This document shows, in pieces, positions 9,617 to 18,259 of a stretch of 64,000 nt of DNA. This DNA comes from Prescottella defluvii (lineage in GTDB: Bacteria; Actinomycetota; Actinomycetes; Mycobacteriales; Mycobacteriaceae), in assembly GCA_029690005.1 (NCBI GenBank), contig CP121458.1, forward strand, positions 5,413,872-5,477,871, in the 5' to 3' direction. The notes beneath the pieces were generated by a model. The model was given only the letters and a program-made list of their open reading frames with translations. It did not search any database and was not told where the DNA came from. A program made the translations under genes and the position numbers. Position 1 is the first letter of the stretch; each line of letters starts with the position of its first letter.

Positions 9617-10342
9617 CTAGCTGCCGTTCTGCAGGATCCGGGTGATCGTGTCGCCGAGGACGTTGCTGATCGAACCGGTCGAGGACAGCTGGCCGTCGGC
9701 CGAGCCGAAGCCGGAGGTGTCGAGGCTGCCGCTCACGGCCTCACCGGCATTCTTGCCGCGCCCGGTGAAGCACGACGTCAGGTTCGGGAAATCGGCGCCG
9801 ACACCGACGGTGCCGCCCGTGGAGATGCCGCCACTGGTGACGAGGTCGCCGGCCTTGACGTTGTCGGGGACCTTGTAGGTGATCTCGAGGGTGACGGGGT
9901 TACCCGAATTCACGAACCACCCGGTGCTGGTCACGTCCCAGCCGCCGTTGTTGTTCTTGGTCGGAGTGACGCGCTCGCCGATCTGCCCGCCCACCGCATG
10001 GTAAGCCGTCAGCTTGGCCGCGACGGGGGCACCGAAGCCGGCCGGCGGGAAGTCGGTGATCCGGCTGACGTACGGGTTGCCGATGCCGGTGGTGCCGACG
10101 ACCGTCTTGTAGGTCACCTCGTTGCCTGCGGCGGCCTCGGTGACGTTCACGGTCTTGCTGTAGGTGTGGGTGACACCCCAGGTCGACAGGTCCTGCTTGG
10201 TCGTGTTCGACGACTGCTGGCACACGGCGGGCGCAGCGGACGCGGTTGCGGCGCTGAAGCCGACTCCGGCGGTGACACCCGCCGCGACGATCGCAGCAGA
10301 GGCGGCTGCTGCCGCAACGCGGCGCAGGGAAGTACGAGACAT
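9617..10342 (-). CDS. Secreted protein of unknown function
   Basis: A 241-aa protein with a clear Sec signal peptide: basic start MSRTSLRR, hydrophobic Ala-rich core, and cleavage motif ASA-AP near residue 37. The mature part is Thr/Val/Gly-rich with few charges and two Cys (CQQSS near the mature N-terminus and SCFTG), which could form a disulphide. It looks like a beta-rich actinobacterial exported or cell-wall-associated protein. Start ATG 10342 has GGAGAA upstream. The gene is monocistronic. No catalytic motif is seen. Confidence 0.8.
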   Translation of the reverse strand: MSRTSLRRVAAAAASAAIVAAGVTAGVGFSAATASAAPAVCQQSSNTTKQDLSTWGVTHTYSKTVNVTEAAAGNEVTYKTVVGTTGIGNPYVSRITDFPPAGFGAPVAAKLTAYHAVGGQIGERVTPTKNNNGGWDVTSTGWFVNSGNPVTLEITYKVPDNVKAGDLVTSGGISTGGTVGVGADFPNLTSCFTGRGKNAGEAVSGSLDTSGFGSADGQLSSTGSISNVLGDTITRILQNGS

Positions 10343-10511
10343 GCAGAGTTCTCCATTCGGTCCGTGAAGGGCCGTCGCCGTGTGCCGAACTCCCCGCAGT
10401 CGGCTAAGGCGCAACCCTGGTCCACCCATCCGGGTCGACGCGAGTACAACCGTCGCCATTTCTACTGGACCAGCGTCCAATTCCGCAGGAGAACGGGGAA
10501 AAAAGCGCCAA

Positions 10512-11803
10512 TTACCGGACCGGCGTGAGGAAGGCCGCAAGTGCATCGGCGTACATTCGGACATCCTTCGCACCCATCAACTCTCGGGCCGAGTGCATGG
10601 CCAACTGCGGCGCCCCGACGTCGACGGTCGACAGGCCGGTCCGTGACGCGGTGATCGGTCCGATCGTGGTGCCGCACGGTAGGTCGGCGCGGTGCACGTA
10701 TCGCTGCAGCGGAACCCCGGCGCGATCGCACGCCAGCGCGAACTCCGCAGTGCCACTGGCGTCGGTCGCGTAGCGCAGATTCTGGTTGACCTTGAGCACC
10801 GGCCCGCCGTTGATCTCGATGCGGTGCGCGGGCTCGTGGCGGTCGGGATAGTTCGGATGGGTGGCGTGCGCCATGTCGCCCGACGCGCACACCGAACCCG
10901 ACATCGCCCGCAAGAAGTCCTCGCGCCCGCCGCCGCGAAGCGGCGCGATGCGCTCGAGAACCGAGTTGAGCAGGTCCGAGAAGGCGCCGCGGTCGGACAT
11001 GCTGCCCACCTCCTCGTGGTCGAACAGCGCGAGCACCGGCGTGCCGTCGCCGGGTTCGGCGACGGCCGCGAGCAGGGCCTGGGTGCCGGCGTAGCAGGTG
11101 CCCTGGTTGTCCAGGCGTGGGGCGCTCACCAGCGACGAGTCCACACCGACCACGGAGGACGGCGCCAGGTCGTGCGTCATCAGTTCCCACCCGAGCACCG
11201 AGCCCGCGTCCACGCCGGCCTCGTCGGCGAGGAAGCCGATGAACGAGCGCGGCTCGCCGCCGCTCCCCCACACGGCGTTGACGTGCCGCTGCGGGTCCAG
11301 CTGGACACCCTTGCGTTCCTCGGACAGGTGGATCGCCAGCTGCGGCACCCTCAGGATCGGGCGATCGACCCGCACCAGCATGTCCTCGACCGCGTCACCG
11401 GAGCGGACAGTGAGCCGCCCGGAGATGCCGAGGTCGCGGTCGAGCCACGAGTTGAGCCACGCGCCGCCGTAGGGTTCCAGACCGACGAGCTGCCAGCCGG
11501 CCGACACCAGGTCGGGGTGCTGCTTGACCCGCAGGTTGGGGCTGTCGGTATGGCCGCCGACGATCCGGAACGGTGCCGAGGGACCGTCCCCGCCGGCCCC
11601 TCGGTGCTCCATGCGATCAGCGATCCGCCCCGGATCAGGTAGTACCGGCCGGGCGCCGACGGCCACGCGTCGGTCTCCCGTAGTTCCGTGAATCCGTTCT
11701 CGGCCAGCTCGGCCGCGACCGTCGCGCACACGTGGAACGGCGACGGCGAGGCGTCGACGAACGAACACAATCCCTGGGCGTCTGCCTGCGTCATCGATGG
11801 CAT
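10512..11803 (-). CDS. M18 family aminopeptidase (frameshifted near 11600)
   Basis: About 430 aa after correction. It is a cytosolic zinc aminopeptidase of the aspartyl/ApeB type. Metal-site and family segments are GGHTDSPNLRVK, ALFDHEEVGSMS, ATHPNYPDRHEP and AMHSARELMG near the C-terminus. The N-terminal 70 residues (start ATG 11803) are in another frame. Adding one G to the run in GAGGGGCCGG restores WSTEGAGGDGPSAPFRIVGG. The homologous M. tuberculosis gene also sits close to purL with a VOC gene beside it. Substrate preference (acidic or neutral N-terminal residues) cannot be told here. Confidence 0.88.
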
Positions 11804-11826
11804 ACGACAATCATGCAGTACCGGAC

Positions 11827-12175
11827 TCAGTGCGCCCCGGAGACGCAGAACTGGTTGCCCTGCGGGTCGGCGAGCACCACCCAGCGGAAGCCGTCCATGT
11901 TCTCCCGATGAACCTCGCTTGCCCCAGCCACGACCAGTCGTTCGACCTCGGCGTCGAGGTCCGGCGACGACAGGTCCATGTGCTGGCGATTCTTGCCCGG
12001 CGTCGGGTCGTCCACCTTCTGGAAGCCGAGTTTGTGCCCCAGCCGGGGACGCCCACCATGTAGAACCAGCCGTCGTTCTCCTGCTCGACGACGCCGCCGG
12101 TCTGTTCGGCCCACCACTTCGCGAGCGGGCCGGGTCGGTCGAGTCGATCGTGATCATGCCGAGTGTGAGTGCCAT
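11827..12175 (-). CDS. VOC (glyoxalase/bleomycin-resistance-like) family protein, two frameshifts
   Basis: About 116 aa. It starts MALTLGMITIDSTDPA at ATG 12175, continues as AKWWAEQTGGVV, and ends HMDLSSPDLDAEVERL ... WVVLADPQGNQFCV. This is a typical single VOC fold ending in DPxGN-FC. Single-base contractions near 12130 and 12040 (TGGGGCAC where GGGGG is expected) split it into three frames. VOC proteins include metal-dependent lyases and drug-binding proteins; no specific function is implied. It lies directly upstream of the aminopeptidase on the same strand. Confidence 0.75.
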
Positions 12176-12207
12176 GGCTGGACGCTAGCGCGGGGGTCCG
12201 ACAAACG

Positions 12208-12696
12208 TCAGCGTTCCGGCAGCTCGGGCAGCGCACACACAGAGTCGAGACCGAGAACGTGGTTGAGGCGTCCGGAGGCGATCCACGACCCGATGCACAT
12301 GCTCAGCTCGACGATCTCGCGCTGGCTGTAGTGCGCGGCCATCCGCGCCCAGAACTCGTCGTCGAGATTGTGGTGGTCGATCGCATACCGCTCCGCGTAC
12401 TCTGCGGCGAGACGGGTCCGGTCGTCGAAAGCGTCTGTGGTGCGCCAGTTCTCGACGGCCTCGAAGAACCCGCCCTCGACCTTCTCGCCGTCGCGCTCGG
12501 TGCGCCAGTCCATGCACACGACGCAGCCGTTGATCTGGGCGATGCGCAACCGTGCGGCCTCGAATTCGCGCAGCCCCAGCGTGGACTCCGAGTAGACCGC
12601 CAGCGACAGCTTGGACGCGGGAATTCCGATGGCGGGCACCAGTTCGCCCCACACGTAGCCGACGGGGTCCTTGCCCTCGGGGATGTCGATTCTCAT
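12208..12696 (-). CDS. Carboxymuconolactone decarboxylase / AhpD-like family protein
   Basis: A 162-aa all-alpha protein with the redox pair Cys58-Val-Val-Cys61 (INGCVVCMDWR) that defines AhpD-like alkylhydroperoxidases, and the usual downstream His (EYAERYAIDHH). Such proteins reduce peroxides or act in unknown redox roles. ATG 12696 overlaps the end of the upstream reductase-like gene as ATGA, so the two are probably one operon. Confidence 0.85.
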   Translation of the reverse strand: MRIDIPEGKDPVGYVWGELVPAIGIPASKLSLAVYSESTLGLREFEAARLRIAQINGCVVCMDWRTERDGEKVEGGFFEAVENWRTTDAFDDRTRLAAEYAERYAIDHHNLDDEFWARMAAHYSQREIVELSMCIGSWIASGRLNHVLGLDSVCALPELPER

Positions 12697-13818
12697 TGCT
12701 GGATCCTTCCGGTCTCCCCAGTTTGCCCGCCGCGGCCGCGCCTGTGGCCGCAAATCCCAGTGACGGCGAGGAACGCAGCGGGACGTCGAGGGCGTCGTAC
12801 AGTCCCGGTTCGGCGTCGACGAGCCAGTCGATCGCGTTGACCAGCCGTCCGACTGCGGTCGCGTTGCCGCCTGCGGCGCGACTGCCGTCCTCGTCGGTGG
12901 CCTCGACGGTGACCTCGATGCGGGGCCGGCCCTCGACGATCACCCGATGCGCCCCGGCACCGCCGTCGGGTGGCGTCGGCCAGTCGGGCGCGCACGACGG
13001 ATGGATGCGGGTGACATGTTCGACGACGATCCGCGGTTCCCCGCCGACGATGCCCTGTACCTCGAATCGCAGCGCGCCCTGCGTCCCGGCCGCGAACTCG
13101 CCCATCGTGGCGGTGGTGACGTCCGCGTCGAGGGGACGCCGCTGCACGGTCTCGCGGATCTCGTCGAGATCCACGCCCAGTGCCCGGGCCATCAGCCGAA
13201 TCTGCCCGCCCCACACCATCGTCGGCACGGTCGGCGCGATCATCGGTGGCTCGTAGTCCATCGGCTGCCCCATCCCGACGAGGTAGCGCACCGAATCGGG
13301 TTGGTCGTACGTCGAGTAGTCGAAGATCTCCTGGCAGCGCAGCGCGTCGACGGTCGAGCCGAGCCCGCTCATCAGCAGCGGCAGGATGTCGTTTCCCCAG
13401 CCCGGATCCACGCCGGAGACGAAGAGGGATCCGCCGGCGGCCTTGATCGTGTCGACGATGGGTTCGCGGATGTCGGGCGGGGCGCTGCGGTGGTCGTACA
13501 GCGCGTACACCGACGGCGTCACCACGACGGCCCCGGTGCGCAGGATCTTCACGATGTCGGCGAGCGCGTCGTCGGGCGGATGTCGCCGGACGCCGCGTAC
13601 ACGACCGCGCCGGGGCGGGTGGCGAGGACGGCGTCGATGTCGTCGGTCGCGGCGACCCCGAGCTGGGCGCCGACGTCACCCAAGTCGCCCGCGTCCCGGC
13701 CGACCTTCGCGGGGTCGTGGACGAGGACCGCAGACAGTTCGAGGCGCGGGCTCGCGTGCACCGCGCGGATCGCCGCGCGTCCGACGTTGCCGGTACCCCA
13801 GACGACGGTGGTGATCAT
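12693..13818 (-). CDS. Dihydrodipicolinate reductase-like NAD(P)-binding oxidoreductase (frameshifted)
   Basis: A Rossmann protein of about 370 aa. The N-terminus is VVWGTGNVGRAAIRAV (cofactor loop GTGNVG). The middle contains AGGSLFVSGVDPGWGNDILP, typical of the DapB-like family that includes 2,4-diaminopentanoate dehydrogenase relatives. It starts at ATG 13818. One C is missing near 13580 (CGCCCGACG), and correction reads SGDIRPDDALADIVKILRT. The C-terminal end is uncertain: either a second shift leads to the stop overlapping the AhpD-like start (12693-12695), or the end lies further on. Several actinobacterial relatives act in lipid or amino-acid metabolism; the substrate is unknown. Confidence 0.7.
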
Positions 13819-13870
13819 GCGCGGGACGCTAGCGAACCCGCGAGGTTCTCGTATCGACTTCCGAACAGAC

Positions 13871-13913
13871 GAAGGGACCCTTCGGTCGCTCACAGCGACC
13901 GAAGGGTCCCTTC
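13871..13913 (-). terminator. Strong hairpin terminator downstream of purQ
   Basis: A perfect 20-bp inverted repeat (13871-13890 with 13894-13913) has a 3-base loop (CAC), directly after the purQ stop. It is one of the most stable structures in the window. Confidence 0.85.
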
Positions 13914-13938
13914 AGGTGTCTCGGCGGGTGCCGACGGA

Positions 13939-14616
13939 TCAGGCCGTCAGGACACTCTCGAGCACGGAGTAGAACATGCCGAGTCCGTCGTCGCTCGGGC
14001 CGGTGAGCGCCTCGGTGGCGTGCTCGGGGTGCGGCATGAGGCCGACGACGCGACCGTTGGCCGACGCGACGCCGGCGATGCCGCGCTGCGAGCCGTTCGG
14101 GTTGTCGCCGGCGTAGCGGAACACCACGCGGCCCTCGCCCTCGAGCTCGTCGAGCACCTGCTCGGACGCCTGGTAGCGGCCTTCACCGGACTTGAGCGGG
14201 ACCAGGATCTCGGCGCCCGCCTCGTAACGCGACGACCACGCCGTGCTGTTGGACTCGACCTTGAGCCACTGGTCGCGGCAGATGAAGTGCAGGCCCTGGT
14301 TGCGGGTCAGCGCGCCCGGCAACAGACCTGCCTCGCACAGCACCTGGAAGCCGTTGCAGATGCCGAGCACCGGCATGCCGCCCTCGGCGGCCTTGACGAC
14401 CTCACCCATGACGGGCGCGAAGCGCGCGATGGCGCCGCAGCGCAGGTAGTCGCCGTACGAGAAGCCGCCGGGAACGATGACCGCGTCGACGCCCTTGAGG
14501 TCGGCGTCGCCGTGCCACAGGCTAACGGCCTCGCCACCGGCGAGGCGGACGGCGCGGGCGGCGTCGACGTCGTCGAGCGTGCCCGGGAACGTGATGACTC
14601 CGATGCGCGCGCTCAC
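13939..14616 (-). CDS. purQ: Phosphoribosylformylglycinamidine synthase subunit PurQ
   Basis: A 225-aa class I glutamine amidotransferase that supplies ammonia to PurL. The catalytic triad is visible: nucleophile Cys87 in LGICNGFQVL, and His196/Glu198 in MPHPEHA. VPGGFSYGDYLRCG forms part of the active site. GTG 14616 overlaps the purS stop as GTGA, so purS-purQ translation is coupled. A strong terminator follows. Confidence 0.97.
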   Translation of the reverse strand: MSARIGVITFPGTLDDVDAARAVRLAGGEAVSLWHGDADLKGVDAVIVPGGFSYGDYLRCGAIARFAPVMGEVVKAAEGGMPVLGICNGFQVLCEAGLLPGALTRNQGLHFICRDQWLKVESNSTAWSSRYEAGAEILVPLKSGEGRYQASEQVLDELEGEGRVVFRYAGDNPNGSQRGIAGVASANGRVVGLMPHPEHATEALTGPSDDGLGMFYSVLESVLTA

Positions 14617-14849
14617 TGGACTCGCGTGACCTTCCAGTCCTCGATCACCGTGTTCGCCAGCAGCGACTCGGCGATCGTCGCGAGCTCGTCGTCGCTGACG
14701 TTGTCGTCGACCTCGAGCTCGAAACGCTTACCCTGGCGAACATCCGACACACCGGCATGACCGAGTCGGGACAGGGCCCCGACAATGGCCTGCCCCTGCG
14801 GGTCGAGAATTTCGGCCTTGGGCATGACATCGACAACGACACGGGCCAC
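14613..14849 (-). CDS. purS: Phosphoribosylformylglycinamidine synthase subunit PurS
   Basis: A 78-aa PurS (usual length about 80) that bridges PurQ and PurL in the FGAM synthase complex. The sequence begins Val-Ala-Arg-Val-Val-Val-Asp-Val-Met-Pro and contains DPQGQAIVGALSRLGH and FELEVDD, typical of the family. I choose GTG 14849 as start. An upstream extension lacks family similarity. It overlaps purQ. Confidence 0.95.
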   Translation of the reverse strand: MARVVVDVMPKAEILDPQGQAIVGALSRLGHAGVSDVRQGKRFELEVDDNVSDDELATIAESLLANTVIEDWKVTRVQ

Positions 14850-14991
14850 GTGCTGCTCCTCGCTATGGCTGGTTTCCGCCCGGGATCGCACCGGGCATCC
14901 AGGAGTTTACCGGGCAGCCCGGTCCGCTCCCGCACCGAGTGAACCTCCGCCGTCACCCCCGCCCACCGGTGTGATCCCGCATACTCGATTC

Positions 14992-15638
14992 ATGCGACTC
15001 ACGCACTTCGGCCATTCCTGTGTCCTGGTGGAACTCGACGGCGCAAAGATCCTGTTCGACCCCGGAAACTTCTCGCACGGATTCGAGGGAATCACCGGAC
15101 TGGACGCCATCCTCATCACCCATCAGCATCCCGACCACGCCGACCCCGCGCGGCTGCCCGCGCTGGTCGAGGCCAACCCCGGCGCCGGCCTGTACGCGGA
15201 CCCGCAGACGACGGCGATGTTCGGCGAGGCGTGGACCGCGGTGTACCCGGGCGACGTCTTCAACGTCGGCGAGGTCCAGGTGACGGGCACCGGCGGCACG
15301 CACGCCGTGATCCACCCGGAGATCCCGCTGATCGACAACACCGCGTACCTGCTCGGCGACGCCGAGAACCCGGCCAAGTTGATGCACCCGGGCGACTCGC
15401 TGTTCGTTCCGGAACAGAAGGTCGACGTCCTGGCCGTCCCGGCCGCCGCCCCGTGGATGAAGATCTCCGAGTCCGTCGACTACCTGCGCGCCGTGCACCC
15501 GCGAGTCGCGGTCCCGATCCACCAGGGCGTGGTCGCGAAGGAGGCGCGCGGCATCTACTACGGGCGCCTCACCGAAATGGGACCGGGCGGAACGGAATTC
15601 CGCATCCTCCCGAAGAGTCGAGTGTCGAGGTGTCCTGA
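14992..15638 (+). CDS. Metallo-beta-lactamase fold hydrolase (frameshift at C-terminus)
   Basis: About 215 aa, starting MRLTHFGHSCVLVE. Zinc-site residues are in ITHQHPDHAD (HxHxDH-like motif), with further His in GGTHAVIHPE, LMHPGDS and PIHQG. It resembles the UPF0173-type MBL proteins (L-ascorbate-6-phosphate lactonase relatives). A missing C near 15615 (CTCCCGAAG) moves the last ten residues out of frame. Corrected, it ends LPEESSVEVS at 15638. It is divergent from purS; function unknown. Confidence 0.83.
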
Positions 15639-15651
15639 GCCGACGCGCGGT

Positions 15652-16029
15652 TCAGACCCACTGCACCAACTGCCACACGATCCCGTTCGGGTCGATGAAC
15701 TGGCAGTAGCGCTCACCCCACGGCTCGGTCTCCGGCGCGGTGACGACCGTGGCGCCCTCGGCGGCGATGCGCGCGAACTCGCGATCGATGTCGTCGACGA
15801 CGAAGACGATCAGCAGCCCCTGACCGGCGGGACCGGCGATGGTCGCCGGCTTGAACGTCCAGAGACCGGTGCGCAGGAAGATCACGTTGATCCCTGCGTC
15901 CGGATGGCCGAGGGATACGAAGCCGTCGTCCGACATCGCCTCGGTGAAACCGAAATGCGTCTTCGCGAACTCGGCGGACGCGTGCGTGTCCGCGACGTTC
16001 AGGGACAGTGCCGTACCGGTGATCTTCAT
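15652..16029 (-). CDS. VOC family protein
   Basis: A 125-aa single-domain VOC protein. It begins MKITGTALSLNVADT and ends FIDPNGIVWQLVQW, with Glu/His-type metal positions in ETEPWGERYCQF. GGAGG lies five bases before ATG 16029, which decides this start over an in-frame ATG 12 bases upstream. The divergent TetR gene (16114) probably controls it. A detoxification or antibiotic-binding role is possible but not shown. Confidence 0.82.
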   Translation of the reverse strand: MKITGTALSLNVADTHASAEFAKTHFGFTEAMSDDGFVSLGHPDAGINVIFLRTGLWTFKPATIAGPAGQGLLIVFVVDDIDREFARIAAEGATVVTAPETEPWGERYCQFIDPNGIVWQLVQWV

Positions 16030-16065
16030 GCGAGCCTCCATCGACGAGAGAAACCTTATGCATTG

Positions 16066-16076
16066 TATAACGTATA
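16066..16076. promoter_or_regulatory. AT-rich palindromic site TATAACGTATA in divergent promoter
   Basis: This A/T-rich island in the 84-base VOC/TetR intergenic region has matching TATA arms around ACG. It is a candidate operator for the adjacent TetR protein, which has a class-TetR (TetR_C) type C-terminal domain. Confidence 0.35.
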
Positions 16077-16113
16077 GCGATCATCCGTTTGTTCCCGCTC
16101 TCGGAGGCGCGCG

Positions 16114-16860
16114 GTGGCTCGCGAACTGATCGACCTGCTCTGGCGCGACCACCCCGACGCGCCGCGCGGCGGCACCCGCGGTCCGCGCGCGAAGGTCACG
16201 ACGACGCAGGCCGTCGACGCCGCCGTCGCGATCGCCGACCGCGAGGGGCTCGAGGCGGTGACCGTGCGGCGACTTGCTGCCGATCTGGGAATCTCCGCAA
16301 TGGCTCTCTACACCCATGTGGGCTCGCGCGACGACCTCCTCGTGCTCATGGTCGATGCCGTGCGCGGCGGGCACCCGCACGAGCCGTACGCGGGAAACGA
16401 CTGGCGCGGCCGGGTTCGACAGATCGCGGAGGCGGAGTCGGCCCTGTTCACGGCGCACTGGTGGCTGCTGGACGTGACCGACCAGCGGACATCGTTCGGA
16501 CCCGGGACGATCGCGACCTACGACCACGAGTTGCACGCGTTCGACGGGACGGGTCTGGCCGACGTCACCCGCGACGCCGCGCTGACATTCGTGAAGGACT
16601 TCGTTCGGTCCTCGGCGCGCTCCCGTCGCCCGGATCCGAGTGCCGCCGACACCGCGCAGGCGTGGGCAGCGTGGAACGAACGGCTCGCCGAATACCTCGG
16701 CGACAGTTTTCCGCTGGCCCAGCGCGTCGGTGCCGCCGCCGGTGAAGCGATGAATGCCGCCTACAGCCCCGAGCACGCCTGGGACTTCGGACTGAACCGT
16801 GTGCTGGCCGCGCTCGAATCCCTCATCCACACCGAACGGACCATGCCGGCGGGCGAATAG
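16114..16860 (+). CDS. TetR family transcriptional regulator
   Basis: About 248 aa. The helix-turn-helix covers roughly residues 30-75 (AAVAIADREGLEAVTVRRLA, then LGISAMALYTHVGSRDDLL). The long C-terminal domain ends WDFGLNRVLAALESLI, like TetR_C (PF02909) regulators. GTG 16114 is used as start. It is divergent from a VOC gene, which is the likely target; the ligand is unknown. Confidence 0.87.
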   Translation: MARELIDLLWRDHPDAPRGGTRGPRAKVTTTQAVDAAVAIADREGLEAVTVRRLAADLGISAMALYTHVGSRDDLLVLMVDAVRGGHPHEPYAGNDWRGRVRQIAEAESALFTAHWWLLDVTDQRTSFGPGTIATYDHELHAFDGTGLADVTRDAALTFVKDFVRSSARSRRPDPSAADTAQAWAAWNERLAEYLGDSFPLAQRVGAAAGEAMNAAYSPEHAWDFGLNRVLAALESLIHTERTMPAGE

Positions 16861-16870
16861 GGCCGGCGGC

Positions 16871-17575
16871 TCACGCCACCTCGCGCACACCCTCCTGGAG
16901 CGGCCAGCGGTAGACGGCCGGCTGCGCCCCGCGGTGCAGCGTGAGGTCGACGGCGTCGAGCAGCGCCTGGCGCGGTCCGGCCCGGCCGAGCTGCTTGGCG
17001 GAGATCGCGAGGCGCACCAGGCGCCCGCGCCGGGCGCCGCGGGATGCACCGAGCACCAGCGACCGGCACCGCCACGGTTCGGCACGGAAGCCGTCGCCGA
17101 GTCCGAGGAGGTGGCTGCGCACGCTGGTGCCGTGGGCCAGATCGCGGATCGCAGTCATGCCGGCGAGCAGCCGGAACCCGCTGCTCGGCAGCACGGAGAC
17201 GGCGCCCGGGGACGCGACCCAGCGGGGCGCCGCGAACAGTCGGGTCCGCAGGCCCACCTCCTCGAGCACGCGGTCGGCGGCCAGCAGACGCAGCCGGGCC
17301 TCGTGTTCGGGCAGCACCGCGAACTCGGCGCGGCGGCGTTTGGTGGCCGCCTGGTCGTAGCCGTGCAGGACGATCGCGTCGCCGCGGTCGCGTCGCTCGC
17401 GCAGCCACTCCTGCGTGCCGCGGTCCGCGACCAGTCGGTACTTGTCCTTGAGTCGCGGGGCGACCAGCAGCGAGAGCGGAACTGATCTGCGGTCCATCTC
17501 CGCGGCGAATTCCGCGACGATATCGAGCGTTTCGTCCCTGATCCCCGACACCGACACGATCACCTGTCCGGTCAT
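16871..17575 (-). CDS. DUF2334-like polysaccharide deacetylase family protein
   Basis: A 234-aa protein beginning MTGQVIVSVSGIRDET. VLHGYDQ and LFAAPRW match the actinobacterial DUF2334 branch of the polysaccharide-deacetylase superfamily. The metal-binding residues of true deacetylases are only partly evident (His of LHGYD), so activity is uncertain. It lies on the same strand as the glutathione peroxidase but is separated by a hairpin. Confidence 0.75.
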   Translation of the reverse strand: MTGQVIVSVSGIRDETLDIVAEFAAEMDRRSVPLSLLVAPRLKDKYRLVADRGTQEWLRERRDRGDAIVLHGYDQAATKRRRAEFAVLPEHEARLRLLAADRVLEEVGLRTRLFAAPRWVASPGAVSVLPSSGFRLLAGMTAIRDLAHGTSVRSHLLGLGDGFRAEPWRCRSLVLGASRGARRGRLVRLAISAKQLGRAGPRQALLDAVDLTLHRGAQPAVYRWPLQEGVREVA

Positions 17576-17610
17576 GACTTCGAGGGTGGCAGCCGCAGGT
17601 GAACACCAAA

Positions 17611-17655
17611 CGGCGCCCGCACGGACATTCGGTGGTCGAATGTGTGCGGGCGCCG
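17611..17655 (-). terminator. Hairpin terminator after glutathione peroxidase
   Basis: The outer stem CGGCGCCCGCAC (17611-17622) pairs with 17644-17655. An inner stem ACATTCG/CGAATGT follows a GG bulge. It sits just past the peroxidase stop. Confidence 0.75.
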
Positions 17656-17678
17656 TCTGGCGTCCTGAGGGGACAGAC

Positions 17679-18173
17679 TCAGCGGGGCAGCACGGCCTCG
17701 ATTGCCGTGATGACCTCTGGGGCGTCGGGCTCGGTGCGTGGACGGAATCGGTTGGCGACCGTGCCGTCGGGGGCGATGAGGAACTTCTCGAAGTTCCACT
17801 GAATGTCGCCCGCCTCGCCGTCGACGTCGGCGGCCTGCGTGAGCTCGGCGTACAGCGGATGCCGGTTCTCGCCGTTGACCTCAATCTTCTCCGTCAGCGG
17901 GAAGGTGACGCCGTAGGTGGTGGAGCAGAAGGTCTGGATCTCGTCCGGCGTGCCCGGCTCCTGGCCCATGAACTGGTTGCACGGGATGCCGATGACGCTC
18001 AGACCACGCTCGGCATATTCGGAGGCCAGCTTCTCGAGGGCCGTGTACTGCGGTGTGAGGCCGCACTTGGAGGCCACGTTGACCACGAGGACGGCGCGGC
18101 CGCCGTACTCGCCCAGGCTGGTCGGCACGCCACCGAGGGTGTTGATCGTGATGTCTTGCAGCGGAGTCGTCAT
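17679..18173 (-). CDS. Glutathione peroxidase family protein
   Basis: A 164-aa thioredoxin-fold peroxidase. The peroxidatic Cys37 is in VASKCGLTPQY, the Gln in CNQFMGQEPG and the Trp in IQWNFEKFLI, giving the Cys/Gln/Trp triad. Actinobacteria lack glutathione, so the reductant is probably thioredoxin or mycothiol-linked. Start ATG 18173. A resolving Cys is possible at CNQF or at CSTT. Confidence 0.92.
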   Translation of the reverse strand: MTTPLQDITINTLGGVPTSLGEYGGRAVLVVNVASKCGLTPQYTALEKLASEYAERGLSVIGIPCNQFMGQEPGTPDEIQTFCSTTYGVTFPLTEKIEVNGENRHPLYAELTQAADVDGEAGDIQWNFEKFLIAPDGTVANRFRPRTEPDAPEVITAIEAVLPR

Positions 18174-18259
18174 GCGCACCAACCTAGCCAAGCCCTCGGA
18201 CTCGTGCTTGTCCCATGCGCGGGCCCCCTGCGTCGGAAATGCCATCCGTCCCACGAACA

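Noticed and set aside
12185..13552. Apparent fusion of the reductase-like protein with the AhpD-like gene region
   Set aside because: The residues after the reductase domain are Arg-rich out-of-frame translation of the AhpD-like gene.
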